Shown here piece after piece: positions 25,521-34,036 of a stretch of DNA of 64,000 bases (the first letter of the stretch is position 1; each line of letters starts with the position of its first letter). The position numbers and the translations under genes were made by a program. This DNA is from Phyllobacterium zundukense (GTDB taxonomy: Bacteria; Pseudomonadota; Alphaproteobacteria; Rhizobiales; Rhizobiaceae): assembly GCF_025452195.1 (NCBI RefSeq), contig NZ_CP104973.1:496001-560000 (forward strand), written 5' to 3'. The notes beneath the pieces were generated by a model, which was given only the letters and a program-made list of their open reading frames with translations, ran no database searches and was not told the origin of the DNA.

Positions 25521-25738
25521 TGAACATCTTACGCACTGCCATACGAGAACTGATCGGCATGTTCATCGATGACGGCGCTCTTGCACTCTGGTCAATTGCA
25601 TTGATTGGCGTCATTGCGGCCGCTGTGGAATATGGCGGATTGTCTGGATTCGCCGGTGGTATCCTGTTATTGGCGGGCTGCATCCTCATCCTCGCAGAAA
25701 GCACGTACCGTGCGGCGCGGAAAAAATCCCACGGATAA
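25520..25738 (+). CDS. small two-helix membrane protein
   Basis: A 72-residue protein starting MNILRTAIRELIGMFIDDGALALW, with helices LWSIALIGVIAAAVEY and FAGGILLLAGCILILAES and a basic tail (RAARKKSHG). Its ATG overlaps the TGA of the COG4280-like gene, so the two are translated together and may form a complex. No function is recognised. Confidence 0.7.
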   Translation: MNILRTAIRELIGMFIDDGALALWSIALIGVIAAAVEYGGLSGFAGGILLLAGCILILAESTYRAARKKSHG

Positions 25739-25756
25739 TGCTGGAGTAAACTGGAA

Positions 25757-27799
25757 TTGGTCAGCTTACCAACGTCCGGGCAGTCGCGCGACAGCCTGAC
25801 CTACCGGCGCGACATCGACGGCCTCCGGGCCATCGCGATTTTGCCGGTCGTACTCTATCACACCGGCATGTCCGGCTTTCAGGGCGGATTCGTTGGCGTC
25901 GACGTGTTCTTCGTCATTTCCGGTTATCTGATGGCCTTGCGGATCATTGGGGGAATCGACCAGGGCGATTTCAGCCTCTGGCGGTTTTACGAAAGCCGCA
26001 TTCGCCGCATTTTTCCGGCGCTGTTCGCAATGATCGCAGCGTCGGCGGTGATGGCATGGCTATTTTTCATGCCGGTCGAATTTGAGTATTTTGCTCGCAG
26101 CGTGAAAGCGGCGGCTCTTTTTGTTTCCAACATCCAGCTCAACAGGGAGAGCGGATATTTCGATATAAGCGCCCAGCTGAAGCCGTTGTTGCACACATGG
26201 TCGCTTGCCATCGAAGAACAATTCTACATCGTCTTCCCCCTGATGCTCCTTCTCTTGAGCAGGATCGGCCGGGAATGGATAAAGCCGGCGCTCGTTCTGC
26301 TGTTTGTGGGGTCGCTCGCAGCGAGCATCTGGGGCGTTGAGCAAAGGCCCGTCGAGGCGTTTTATCTGTCGCCTTACCGCGCCTGGGAGCTGCTACTCGG
26401 CGCTTTGCTCGCATTGGGTGTCGTGCCCAGGCCGAAACAGCAATTTATCGGCGAAATCCTGGCTGCCGTCGGACTCATCCTGATAGGCTTTGCGGTCTTC
26501 GTCTATAGTGACAGCACTTCGTTTCCCGGCCTTGCCGCGCTCGTCCCCTGCATTGGTGCCGCTCTCATCATTCAGGGACGGGCCGCACGCGGTCCGGCGG
26601 GATTGTTTCTCACGTCCTCGCCGCTCGTGTTCATCGGCCTGATTTCCTATTCGCTCTATCTCTGGCACTGGCCGATTATCGTCTTCACGCGTTACCTGAA
26701 CGGTCACGAGCTCACCTTCATCCAAAGCGGTCTGCTCGTAGCTATCTCGCTTATGGTGGCTGTTTTTTCCTGGCATTTGATCGAACGGCCGTTCCGCGGA
26801 CATGCCGGCTCGATTTCCCGCAAACCTGTCTTTGCCGCTGCGACGGCGGTTATCATAGCGGTCGTCGCCTTCGGCAATTATGTCATATCCGAAGTCGGGC
26901 TTCCCGGCCGCCTTACCCCGGTTGCCCAGAAAATCTACAATGCCACCTATGACGAAAGCCGGTATTCCAGTCCCGAATGCTTGCAGGATACCAGTGGAAG
27001 AGGTCCGTCCCTTTCCGACATCCAATCGGGCAACCTTTGCCGCTTGGGAATTCCCGGTGCGGATAATGTGAATTTCCTCGTTTGGGGCGACTCGCACTCC
27101 GGATCGATGGCGCCTGCCATCGATCTTGCAGCGACGAAGGCCGGTGCCAGTGGTATTTTGGCCGCACGGGCCTCATGTCCGCCACTTCCGGATGTGGAAC
27201 TCAAAGACCAAAAAGATACGCTGCGTTGTGTCGACTACAATGCGGCAGTGCGAGACCTTATCGTTCGCAAGCGCATACCGTTGGTCTTCATGATCGCCTA
27301 TTGGCCTAAATACGTCCTCCGCTCGGAGTTACCTAACCAGGGGCTTTATTTCGATCCCAAGATCCGCCCGCAGCTTGACGACGAATCGGCGCCCATTGCG
27401 GCCGCTCTGGACCAGACCCTCGCTGACCTCAAACGGCAGGGTACGCAAGTGGTGCTTGTGATGGATGTTCCGGAAATGGGGCACTACATGCCGGAAGCCC
27501 TTGCCAAAGCGGCAACGAGAGGCACATCTACCGACATTGCACCGTCATGGGCCTACACGTCCGAGAGGCAGGCAGTCTCCCGTGATATGCTTAGCGAATA
27601 CGCTGCAAAATACGGGGCAATCACCGTCGATGCGCTCCAGGGTATCTGCGACAATGGCCGGTGTGACAGCATGCGAAACGGCCTGCCCCTGTACAAGGAT
27701 TCAGACCATATCACCGCCACGACCGCCCGGAGTCTGAGTTACCTCTATACGCCGGTGTTCAAGACATTGGCCGGTGCTCTCGGAATCGCTGTCGACTAG
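25757..27799 (+). CDS. acyltransferase-3 / SGNH fusion (OafA-like O-acyltransferase)
   Basis: A 680-residue protein. Residues about 15-370 form a 10-11 helix acyltransferase-3 domain with RRDIDGLRAIAILPVVLYH (catalytic His), FVGVDVFFVISGYL and HTWSLAIEEQFY. Residues about 420-680 form a periplasmic SGNH domain with VWGDSHSG and the terminal D-x-D-H-I-T catalytic region. It would move acyl groups (often acetyl) to a surface glycan. The TTG start is preceded by CTGGAG at 10 nt. The next gene converges with only a 4-bp gap. A second member of this family is cut by the left window edge. Confidence 0.9.
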   Translation: MVSLPTSGQSRDSLTYRRDIDGLRAIAILPVVLYHTGMSGFQGGFVGVDVFFVISGYLMALRIIGGIDQGDFSLWRFYESRIRRIFPALFAMIAASAVMAWLFFMPVEFEYFARSVKAAALFVSNIQLNRESGYFDISAQLKPLLHTWSLAIEEQFYIVFPLMLLLLSRIGREWIKPALVLLFVGSLAASIWGVEQRPVEAFYLSPYRAWELLLGALLALGVVPRPKQQFIGEILAAVGLILIGFAVFVYSDSTSFPGLAALVPCIGAALIIQGRAARGPAGLFLTSSPLVFIGLISYSLYLWHWPIIVFTRYLNGHELTFIQSGLLVAISLMVAVFSWHLIERPFRGHAGSISRKPVFAAATAVIIAVVAFGNYVISEVGLPGRLTPVAQKIYNATYDESRYSSPECLQDTSGRGPSLSDIQSGNLCRLGIPGADNVNFLVWGDSHSGSMAPAIDLAATKAGASGILAARASCPPLPDVELKDQKDTLRCVDYNAAVRDLIVRKRIPLVFMIAYWPKYVLRSELPNQGLYFDPKIRPQLDDESAPIAAALDQTLADLKRQGTQVVLVMDVPEMGHYMPEALAKAATRGTSTDIAPSWAYTSERQAVSRDMLSEYAAKYGAITVDALQGICDNGRCDSMRNGLPLYKDSDHITATTARSLSYLYTPVFKTLAGALGIAVD

Positions 27800-27803
27800 C
27801 GCT

Positions 27804-28415
27804 TCAGGATGACTTTTCCGAAGACGTGGAATTACCCGCAGGCCACGCGGAAAGTGCTTGCTCGGCAACGGCCTCCAGCATCTCGCGGCTAAAGCCGGCT
27901 TTGGCCTGCACCGCCATGCCGTGAGAGACAGCCATCACGAATGCCGCAAGGGCATCCGGTTTGGCCGTCTTCGGTAAGTCGCCTTCGGCCTTTGCCCGTT
28001 CGAAGCGTTCACGAAGCTGCGCCTCACCGCCGGCGCGAGCTTCGATCAGCGCTTGACGCACTGGCTCCGCTTCATCAGATCCTGCCAAAACCCCGTTTAT
28101 ACCCAGACACCCCGTATGGTGGGAGTAACGTGTATTGAGTTCGGCTGCACTGTAAAGGATATGCGCAGCAACTGCCCGCGCTGTCGGGAGCTCAAGCGAC
28201 TTCGGGATGAAATCCAGGTATCGCTCATAATAGCGATCCAGGGCTCGGCGGAACAAAGCCTCCTTGTTGCCGAATGCAGAATAGAGGGCGGGCCTCTCAA
28301 CGCCGGCAGCCTCTGTCAGGTCAGCATAGGATGCGCCCTCGTAGCCCTTGCGCCAGAAAACGCACAGCGCAGCGTCGAGCACCTTCTCCACATCAAATTC
28401 GCGATGGCGTCCCAT
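27804..28415 (-). CDS. TetR/AcrR-family transcriptional regulator
   Basis: A 203-residue regulator with an N-terminal helix-turn-helix (VLDAALCVFWRKGYEGASYADLTEAAGV, then PALYSAFGNKEALFRRAL), characteristic of TetR. The C-terminal ligand-binding part includes GCLGINGVLAG, seen in the TetR_C_16/YcdC-like group that often controls oxidoreductases responding to aldehydes or electrophiles. It is divergent from the SDR gene, with 160 bp between starts containing two imperfect palindromes, so it probably represses that gene and itself. Confidence 0.9.
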   Translation of the reverse strand: MGRHREFDVEKVLDAALCVFWRKGYEGASYADLTEAAGVERPALYSAFGNKEALFRRALDRYYERYLDFIPKSLELPTARAVAAHILYSAAELNTRYSHHTGCLGINGVLAGSDEAEPVRQALIEARAGGEAQLRERFERAKAEGDLPKTAKPDALAAFVMAVSHGMAVQAKAGFSREMLEAVAEQALSAWPAGNSTSSEKSS

Positions 28416-28436
28416 CAGCGCAACCCGGTCTTTTTC

Positions 28437-28503
28437 ATAATGACCGTTATTTAAAACACTTGACTGCCTCTGTCAAATTTCATACCAAGCGTTATCGTAA
28501 TGC
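28437..28503. promoter_or_regulatory. SDR promoter with candidate TetR operators
   Basis: TTGACT (28460-28465) and TACCAA (28483-28488) are 17 bp apart, a plausible sigma-70 promoter for the SDR gene. Imperfect palindromes flank it: ATAATGACCGTTAT (28437-28450) upstream and GCGTTATCGTAATGC (28489-28503) over the predicted start. This arrangement fits repression by the divergent TetR protein. Confidence 0.45.
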
Positions 28504-28575
28504 CTGTTATGAAAACGGGCCGCTTTCGCTCACCAGATCAGGCAGCGCCCTGATCATCCACAGAAAGGGATTCTC

Positions 28576-29337
28576 ATGTCGAACATATTGAAGGGCAAGA
28601 CCGTGCTCATTACGGGCGGCTCGCGCGGACTCGGCGCTGCCACGGCGGAGGCGTTTGCCAATCAGGGAGCAGACGTTGCGATCAGCTACGCCGCCTCGGC
28701 CGAGAAAGCCGAAGCCGTCGTGGAGAAGCTCAAGGCAAAGGGTGTTCGCGCGATTGCGATCAAGGCCGACCAAGCGGACCTCACGGTCGCCAAGCCTCTG
28801 ATCGAGTCGGTGATTGCCGAATTCGGCAAGCTCGACATCCTCGTCAACAATGCCGGCATCGCGATCCAGGGCCACAAGGTCGACGATACCGAGCTCGATG
28901 GAGACAAATATAATCGCCAGTGGCAGGTAAATGTTATGGGCACGATCGCTATCACGCGCGCGGCGGCACCCAAACTGACCGACGGTGGCCGGATCATTTT
29001 CATCGGCTCTCTCCTCGGCTCATACGTGCCCTTCCCGGGTGTCGCCGACTATACCGGGACAAAGTGGGCGCTCGCCGGGTACGCGAAGGGCATCGCGCGC
29101 GACCTTGGCCCCCGCAATATCACTGTGAACGTCGTACAACCGGGCATCATGCCCACGGACATGGCCTCTGACGTTGCCGGTGAGCTTCCGAACCGTGAAG
29201 CCATCCTCGACATGCATCCGATCCGTCGCATTGCGACCCTCGAAGAAGTGGCGGAAACCGTTTGCTTCCTCGCCGGACCTTCCGCGGGCTACATCAACGG
29301 TGAGACCGTAAATATCGCCGGTGGTCTCGGAATCTGA
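28576..29337 (+). CDS. short-chain dehydrogenase/reductase
   Basis: A 253-residue classical SDR. It has a TGGSRGLGAATAEAFA nucleotide site near residue 13, NNAG, a catalytic-type Ser in IGSLLGS, and YTGTKWAL with the Y-x3-K pair. The C terminus has the Rossmann extension GYINGETVNIAGGLGI. NADP preference is suggested by the Ser-Arg after TGG. Divergence from a TetR regulator suggests induction by its substrate, probably a carbonyl compound. An AAAGGGA ribosome site precedes the ATG. Confidence 0.9.
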   Translation: MSNILKGKTVLITGGSRGLGAATAEAFANQGADVAISYAASAEKAEAVVEKLKAKGVRAIAIKADQADLTVAKPLIESVIAEFGKLDILVNNAGIAIQGHKVDDTELDGDKYNRQWQVNVMGTIAITRAAAPKLTDGGRIIFIGSLLGSYVPFPGVADYTGTKWALAGYAKGIARDLGPRNITVNVVQPGIMPTDMASDVAGELPNREAILDMHPIRRIATLEEVAETVCFLAGPSAGYINGETVNIAGGLGI

Positions 29338-29393
29338 GCGTCGAACGCAATAATCCATTCCACTTTCGTACTCGGGTCAAGACCTGTAATCTG

Positions 29394-29418
29394 CCGCGAC
29401 ACGTTTGCCGTGTCGCGG
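29394..29418. terminator. bidirectional-type hairpin between SDR and DnaB-like genes
   Basis: CCGCGACACG (29394-29403) and CGTGTCGCGG (29409-29418) form a perfect 10-bp stem with a TTTGC loop. It lies in the 93-bp gap between two converging genes, so it can serve both. Confidence 0.65.
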
Positions 29419-29430
29419 TATTCAAGTAAT

Positions 29431-30144
29431 TTAAGTTATGTCCTGAAGCTGGGCCTCGCCATTGTGCAGCAAGCAGGCTTTCGTGAAGAGCCCTAAATTG
29501 ACGAGATTGGGTAGGCGAATGTCCCGAATATCCGGCAGAGGCCTGATTGATGGATCAAACGACCGATCAATCTGCGAGATGAACCCCAGGACGACGCCGG
29601 TCTTTCTGGCGAAATCCTTAAGAGCGAGAATTTGATCGGAGAGTGCTGGCTTGCTTCGTTGCTTGTCGAGTATCTGAAGATAGTCGACAACGGCAACTGT
29701 CCCTCGGTCCGAGGCTGACAAGTGGCGAATAATGTAGTCCGCGCTGATTTCATCCGACGTAACGATTTCAATAGCGTCGCCAAGGTCGCGGTAGTCGTCA
29801 TCCAACGAGCGAATATGTTGCCGTGCCTGCTGCTCGGTAAATTCCAGCGTGAAGAATATCGCCTTTCTGCCGTCTCGGGCAGCGTCGAGCAAAAGCTGAA
29901 GTCCAAGCGTGGTCTTGCCATGTCCGGGGCGACCGGCCACCAGCAGCAGATCGCCGTCATCGAGCCGGGATAATACGGTTTTCGACAATGATCCCGCTGC
30001 GATCCGGGACGAAAGCAGGCTCCACCCTGCAAACCCTTCCTCGCGCGCAATTTGGTTCAGTGCTTCGTGCAGGGGAATATTATTTTTTCGGACCAGCAGC
30101 TTGGCCCGACGTTTCAACTGGAAGATAGGGGCAGAAAGCTTCAT
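29431..30144 (-). CDS. DnaB-like (RecA-fold) ATPase lacking the DnaB N-terminal domain
   Basis: A 237-residue protein. It has Walker A GRPGHGKTTLGLQLL near residue 68, a FTLEF segment, Walker B VVDYLQIL, and KDFARKTGVVLGFISQI, which correspond to helicase motifs H1, H1a, H2 and H3 of DnaB. The DnaB N-terminal collar is missing; instead a basic 50-residue lead (LKRRAKLLVRKNNIPLHEALNQIA) precedes the ATPase. GGAGG lies 7 nt before the ATG at 30144. It is half the length of replicative DnaB, so it is not the main helicase. Function is unknown. Confidence 0.78.
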   Translation of the reverse strand: MKLSAPIFQLKRRAKLLVRKNNIPLHEALNQIAREEGFAGWSLLSSRIAAGSLSKTVLSRLDDGDLLLVAGRPGHGKTTLGLQLLLDAARDGRKAIFFTLEFTEQQARQHIRSLDDDYRDLGDAIEIVTSDEISADYIIRHLSASDRGTVAVVDYLQILDKQRSKPALSDQILALKDFARKTGVVLGFISQIDRSFDPSIRPLPDIRDIRLPNLVNLGLFTKACLLHNGEAQLQDIT

Positions 30145-30394
30145 CGAGGACCTCCATTCCGAGCCAAAGACGCAACCCCTCCTTATGCGTCGCTCGAACA
30201 GATGGTTCGATGATGATGTCACCCCGTATGTGCGATACTTCCCGAAGGAGGGAGGAGGCGCGGGCCAAGCCTATGTGGCAAAGGTTAGCGGGCATCATGA
30301 TTCGCGACAAGCACAAATGACAGCCTTGTGCCTCGCGACTCGGATGACGAGTCCCATGGCGCAACAGCCGATGCGTTGCCACTCGTGCCTATAA

Positions 30395-30537
30395 GAGCAT
30401 GACCGGAAAATCCGTCAGGGCGTGGCGAAAATGGTGATTTTCGAGCACCGAAGCGCAGCGTACGTTGGGGTACGTGAGCATCGGAGCGCAGGAAAGCGCC
30501 ATTTGCAGCCCGCCTTGGCGAATTTTCCGTCTAGATC
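30395..30537. repeat. 143-bp palindromic MITE-like element, copy 3
   Basis: The ends GACCGGAAAATCCG and the complement of GACGGAAAATTCG form terminal inverted repeats, and the interior (GGCGAAAATGGTGATTTTCG, then GCAGCGTACGTTGGGGTACG) follows copies 1 and 2. The right end overlaps the TGA stop of irr (30536-30538). Its 143-bp length equals that of the other two copies. Confidence 0.85.
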
Positions 30538-30967
30538 AGCCGCGCTTCTTGCGCAGGCGAATGATGATGTCGACGTTGACGATTTCCATGCCTTCGGGAA
30601 CCGGAGGCAAGTTGCCAACCATGGTCGAACCACTGGGGATATCAATCACCTCATTTTCGCCCTCGACGAAAAAGTGATGATGGTCGGAAACATTCGTGTC
30701 GAAATAGGTCTTTGCGCCCTCGACGGCGAGGATGCGGAGCATTCCGGCCTGGGTAAATTGATGCAGTGTATTGTATACCGTAGCCAGCGAAACTGGCACA
30801 TTGGCGCCAAGCGCCTCTTCGTGCAGTTCTTCGGCGGAAAGGTGTCTGTCACCCTTGGCAAAGATCAGGCTGGCGAGCGCGATACGCTGACGGGTCGGCC
30901 GCAATCCTGCAAAGCGCAAGCGCTCCTGCAAGGATACATCGGCGTCAATTTCGTAAGAAATATGCAT
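30536..30967 (-). CDS. irr: Irr: Fur-family iron response regulator
   Basis: A 143-residue Fur-superfamily protein. The winged helix has GLRPTRQRIALASLIF and VSLATVYNTLHQF; the metal/haem region carries the HHH stretch in SDHHHFFVEG, distinctive of Irr in Rhizobiales. Irr is a haem-responsive regulator active under iron limitation. It sits next to fabA in Brucella and rhizobia. Divergent from fabA with 318 bp between. Its stop codon is embedded at the end of repeat copy 3. Confidence 0.93.
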   Translation of the reverse strand: MHISYEIDADVSLQERLRFAGLRPTRQRIALASLIFAKGDRHLSAEELHEEALGANVPVSLATVYNTLHQFTQAGMLRILAVEGAKTYFDTNVSDHHHFFVEGENEVIDIPSGSTMVGNLPPVPEGMEIVNVDIIIRLRKKRG

Positions 30968-31285
30968 GGCCCGTCTGCCACTCCGTTAACTCATATCAGA
31001 AGTCCCACCACAGACACATTGCCCGTCGTGTTACATGATTGATATATGCTGTCTTGCGAAATCGATCAATAGGCAGCGTTTACGCCATTTGTCTAAGGAA
31101 AAGTGTGGGCACAACTGGAAATCGCATGTCGCACTAAATTCGCAGAGGGCTTCGATCCGGCGAGGGTTCCATTTGACCGTAGTTTGCTCTATGCAGCGTT
31201 TTCAGGCGGAAATACACTATGATAGGTTCCGCCCGCGCCGGAACATATGCAGGCGCAAGCCTTGACGTTACCGATGGGAGAAAGA
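30968..31285. other. divergent irr-fabA intergenic region
   Basis: 318 bp with no supported gene. A TATGAT hexamer at 31218-31223 may be the -10 of fabA, but no good -35 was found at the right distance. I could not recognise an iron control element (ICE, TTAGAA-type inverted repeat) for Irr autoregulation. Confidence 0.4.
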
Positions 31286-31801
31286 ATGCCAGAACAGAAA
31301 TCAAGCTACGGGTATGAAGAGCTTCTTGCCTGTGCCCGCGGAGAGATGTTCGGTCAGGGCAATGCCCAGTTGCCAGCACCGCCCATGCTGATGTTCGACC
31401 GTATCACCGAGATTTCTGAAACAGGCGGCGAGAATGGCAAGGGCTACATCCGCGCTGAATTCGATATCAAGCCTGACCTTTGGTTCTTCCCCTGTCATTT
31501 CATTGGCGATCCTGTAATGCCCGGCTGTCTCGGCCTCGATGCCATGTGGCAATTGACCGGCTTTTATCTCGGCTGGCTCGGCGAGCCCGGCAAGGGCCGC
31601 GCCCTCTCCACCGGCGAGGTCAAGTTCACCGGCATGGTCACGCCAAAAAACAAACTTGTCGAATATGGCATCGACTTCAAACGCGTCATGCGTGGCCGTC
31701 TGGTGCTTGGAATTGCCGATGGCTGGTTAAAGGTCGATGGCGAGACTATCTATAAAGCAACTGACCTGCGGGTTGGCCTGTTCAAGGAAAGCGCTGCCTG
31801 A
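31286..31801 (+). CDS. fabA: FabA: 3-hydroxydecanoyl-ACP dehydratase/isomerase
   Basis: A 171-residue hot-dog-fold enzyme, the size of E. coli FabA. It has the catalytic His in [14 protein letters not shown] and the Asp in [17 protein letters not shown]. It dehydrates 3-hydroxydecanoyl-ACP and isomerises the product to cis-3-decenoyl-ACP, the branch point to unsaturated fatty acids. The ATG at 31286 has GGGAG 6 nt upstream; an in-frame ATG at 31247 would add 13 unlike residues. It is first in the fabA-fabB-fabI operon. Confidence 0.96.
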   Translation: MPEQKSSYGYEELLACARGEMFGQGNAQLPAPPMLMFDRITEISETGGENGKGYIRAEFDIKPDLWFFPCHFIGDPVMPGCLGLDAMWQLTGFYLGWLGEPGKGRALSTGEVKFTGMVTPKNKLVEYGIDFKRVMRGRLVLGIADGWLKVDGETIYKATDLRVGLFKESAA

Positions 31802-31837
31802 CAAATTTGGCAACGTATTACCTTTAAGGAGATCGCG

Positions 31838-33064
31838 ATGCGGCGAGTAGTTGTGACGGGCATGGGTATCGTGTCCTCTATCGGCAACAATGTAGAGGAG
31901 GTGCTGGAATCGCTGCGAACGGCGAAATCCGGTATTGTCTTCGCCGAAGAATATGCTGCGCACGGTTTTCGCAGCCAGGTGAAAGGTGCTCCTACGCTCG
32001 ATCCCGCCACGCTTGTCGACCGCCGCGCAATGCGCTTCCACGGTGGCGGCACTGCCTGGAACCATGTCGCCATGGATCAGGCCATCGCTGACGCCGGACT
32101 CGATACGGATCTCATTTCCAATGAGCGCACCGGCATCATCATGGGTTCGGGCGGCTCCTCGACCCGCACGATAGTGGAGGCTGCGGAAAAGACGATCGAA
32201 TCCGGCTCCAGCAAGAAGGTCGGTCCCTTCGCCGTGCCGAAAGCCATGTCTTCGACCGCCTCGGCAACGCTGGCCACATGGTTCAAGATCAAGGGCGTCA
32301 ATTATTCAATTTCCTCAGCCTGCGCGACATCCAACCATTGTGTCGGCAATGCCTATGAGATGATCCAGTATGGCAAGCAGGACATGATGTTCGCCGGCGG
32401 CTGCGAAGATCTCGACTGGACCTTGTCCGTGCTTTTCGACGGGATGGGCGCCATGTCCTCCAAATTCAACGACCGGCCATCGGTAGCCTCCCGCGCCTAT
32501 GACAAGAACCGCGATGGCTTTGTCATTTCGGGTGGCGCGGGCGTGCTCGTTCTCGAAGAGCTGGAACATGCCAAGGCGCGCGGTGCCAAGATTTATGGCG
32601 AACTGGTCGGTTATGGCGTGACCTCGGATGGTGCCGATATGGTCGCACCGAGCGGTGAAGGCGCGGCGCGCTGCATGCGCATGGCGATCGCCAACGTCAA
32701 GGGTCCGGTCGATTACATCAACCCGCACGCGACCTCGACACCTGTCGGCGATCTCAAGGAAATTGAAGCCATCCGCGAAGTCTTTGGTTCGGGTAATCAG
32801 TGCCCACCTATTTCGGCGACCAAATCACTGACCGGACATTCGCAGGGCGCGACCGGCGTACACGAGTCCATCTATTCACTTCTGATGATGAATCACGATT
32901 TCATCGCGGAAAGCGCCAATATCGAAGAACTCGATCCGGCATTCGAAGACATGCCCATTACGCGCCGGCGGATCGACAACATCAAACTGAATACGGTTCT
33001 GACCAATTCCTTCGGATTTGGCGGCACGAACGCTTCGCTGGTCTTCCAGCGTTACGAGGGTTGA
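31838..33064 (+). CDS. fabB: FabB: 3-oxoacyl-ACP synthase I
   Basis: A 408-residue condensing enzyme. The Cys-His-His triad is visible: SSACATSNHC, then NPHATSTPVGD, then LTGHSQGATG, with the C-terminal FGFGGTNASLVF loop. It extends the cis-unsaturated intermediate from FabA. It starts 36 bp after fabA with GGAG in front and ends 7 bp before fabI. Confidence 0.96.
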   Translation: MRRVVVTGMGIVSSIGNNVEEVLESLRTAKSGIVFAEEYAAHGFRSQVKGAPTLDPATLVDRRAMRFHGGGTAWNHVAMDQAIADAGLDTDLISNERTGIIMGSGGSSTRTIVEAAEKTIESGSSKKVGPFAVPKAMSSTASATLATWFKIKGVNYSISSACATSNHCVGNAYEMIQYGKQDMMFAGGCEDLDWTLSVLFDGMGAMSSKFNDRPSVASRAYDKNRDGFVISGGAGVLVLEELEHAKARGAKIYGELVGYGVTSDGADMVAPSGEGAARCMRMAIANVKGPVDYINPHATSTPVGDLKEIEAIREVFGSGNQCPPISATKSLTGHSQGATGVHESIYSLLMMNHDFIAESANIEELDPAFEDMPITRRRIDNIKLNTVLTNSFGFGGTNASLVFQRYEG

Positions 33065-33071
33065 GGAAACA

Positions 33072-33887
33072 ATGGCTGATTTAATGAAGGGCAAACGCGG
33101 CCTTATCATGGGGGTCGCGAACAGCCACTCCATTGCCTGGGGAATAGCCAAGGAATTGGCCGACAACGGCGCCGAACTGGCATTCACCTATCAGGGCGAA
33201 GCCTTCGGCAAGCGTGTTGCACCCTTGGCAGAACAGCTTGGCTCGAAACTGCTCTTGCCTTGCGATGTCGAGGATATTGCTACCGTCGATGCGGTTTTCG
33301 AGACGCTGGAAAAAGAATGGGGCACGATCGATTTCGTTGTCCATGCCATCGGCTTCTCCGACAAGTCGCAGCTCAAGGGTCGCTATGCCGATGTGACCAC
33401 GCGGGACAATTTTTCGAGAACAATGGTCATTTCCGCCTACTCCTTCACCGAGGTCGCCCAGCGCGCGGCAAAGCTGATGCCTGACGGCGGTTCTATCCTG
33501 ACGCTGACCTATGGCGGCTCCACCCGGGTCATGCCCAACTACAATGTGATGGGCGTGGCCAAGGCTGCCCTCGAAGCGATGGTCCGCTATCTCGCCGCCG
33601 ACTACGGTCCGGAAGGAATTCGCGTCAATGCAATTTCTGCGGGTCCTGTCCGCACATTGGCTGGCGCCGGCATCGGCGATGCACGCGCCATGTTCTCCTA
33701 CCAGAAGCGCAACGCACCACTACGCCGCACGGTCGACATAGAAGACGTCGGCCGGTCTGCCCTCTACCTCCTGTCGGACCTTTCGAGCGGTGTCACCGGT
33801 GAAATCCACTACGTGGATTCCGGCTACAACATCGTATCGATGCCGACTCTGGAAGAGCTGAAAAAGTCCGACGACGGCAGGGAGTGA
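33072..33887 (+). CDS. fabI: FabI: enoyl-ACP reductase (NADH)
   Basis: A 271-residue SDR-type reductase. The FabI form of the nucleotide site is GVANSHSIAWGIAKEL, and the catalytic Tyr-x6-Lys is YNVMGVAK. It completes each elongation cycle. The ATG at 33072 follows GAGGAAACA directly after the fabB stop; earlier in-frame starts lie inside fabB. The family is the target of triclosan-like inhibitors. Confidence 0.95.
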   Translation: MADLMKGKRGLIMGVANSHSIAWGIAKELADNGAELAFTYQGEAFGKRVAPLAEQLGSKLLLPCDVEDIATVDAVFETLEKEWGTIDFVVHAIGFSDKSQLKGRYADVTTRDNFSRTMVISAYSFTEVAQRAAKLMPDGGSILTLTYGGSTRVMPNYNVMGVAKAALEAMVRYLAADYGPEGIRVNAISAGPVRTLAGAGIGDARAMFSYQKRNAPLRRTVDIEDVGRSALYLLSDLSSGVTGEIHYVDSGYNIVSMPTLEELKKSDDGRE

Positions 33888-33999
33888 TTCTGGCAGGGTT
33901 CTCCCCGGAACCGGGACGAATTTCCGCAAGTTTTTTGCAAAAATGACGCAAGGACTTGCGAAACGGATGCAAGAAATGCCGAATCTGACATGCTTTTTA

Positions 34000-34018
34000 C
34001 CACCGCGGGTGGCATTTT
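34000..34018 (+). terminator. possible terminator after fabI
   Basis: CCACC (34000-34004) and GGTGG (34008-34012) form a short GC stem with a GCG loop, followed by CATTTTAGTT. It is 113 nt beyond the fabI stop in the gap between converging genes. Confidence 0.4.
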
Positions 34019-34036
34019 AGTTGCAAGAGGTAGAAA

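Noticed and set aside
30422..31042. 206-codon plus-strand frame opposite irr and repeat copy 3
   Set aside because: It runs through the repeat element and antisense to irr; similar peptide fragments appear at the other repeat copies only because the repeat is shared.
30968..31285. Irr iron control element in the irr-fabA gap
   Set aside because: No TTAGAA-type inverted repeat was visible by eye.
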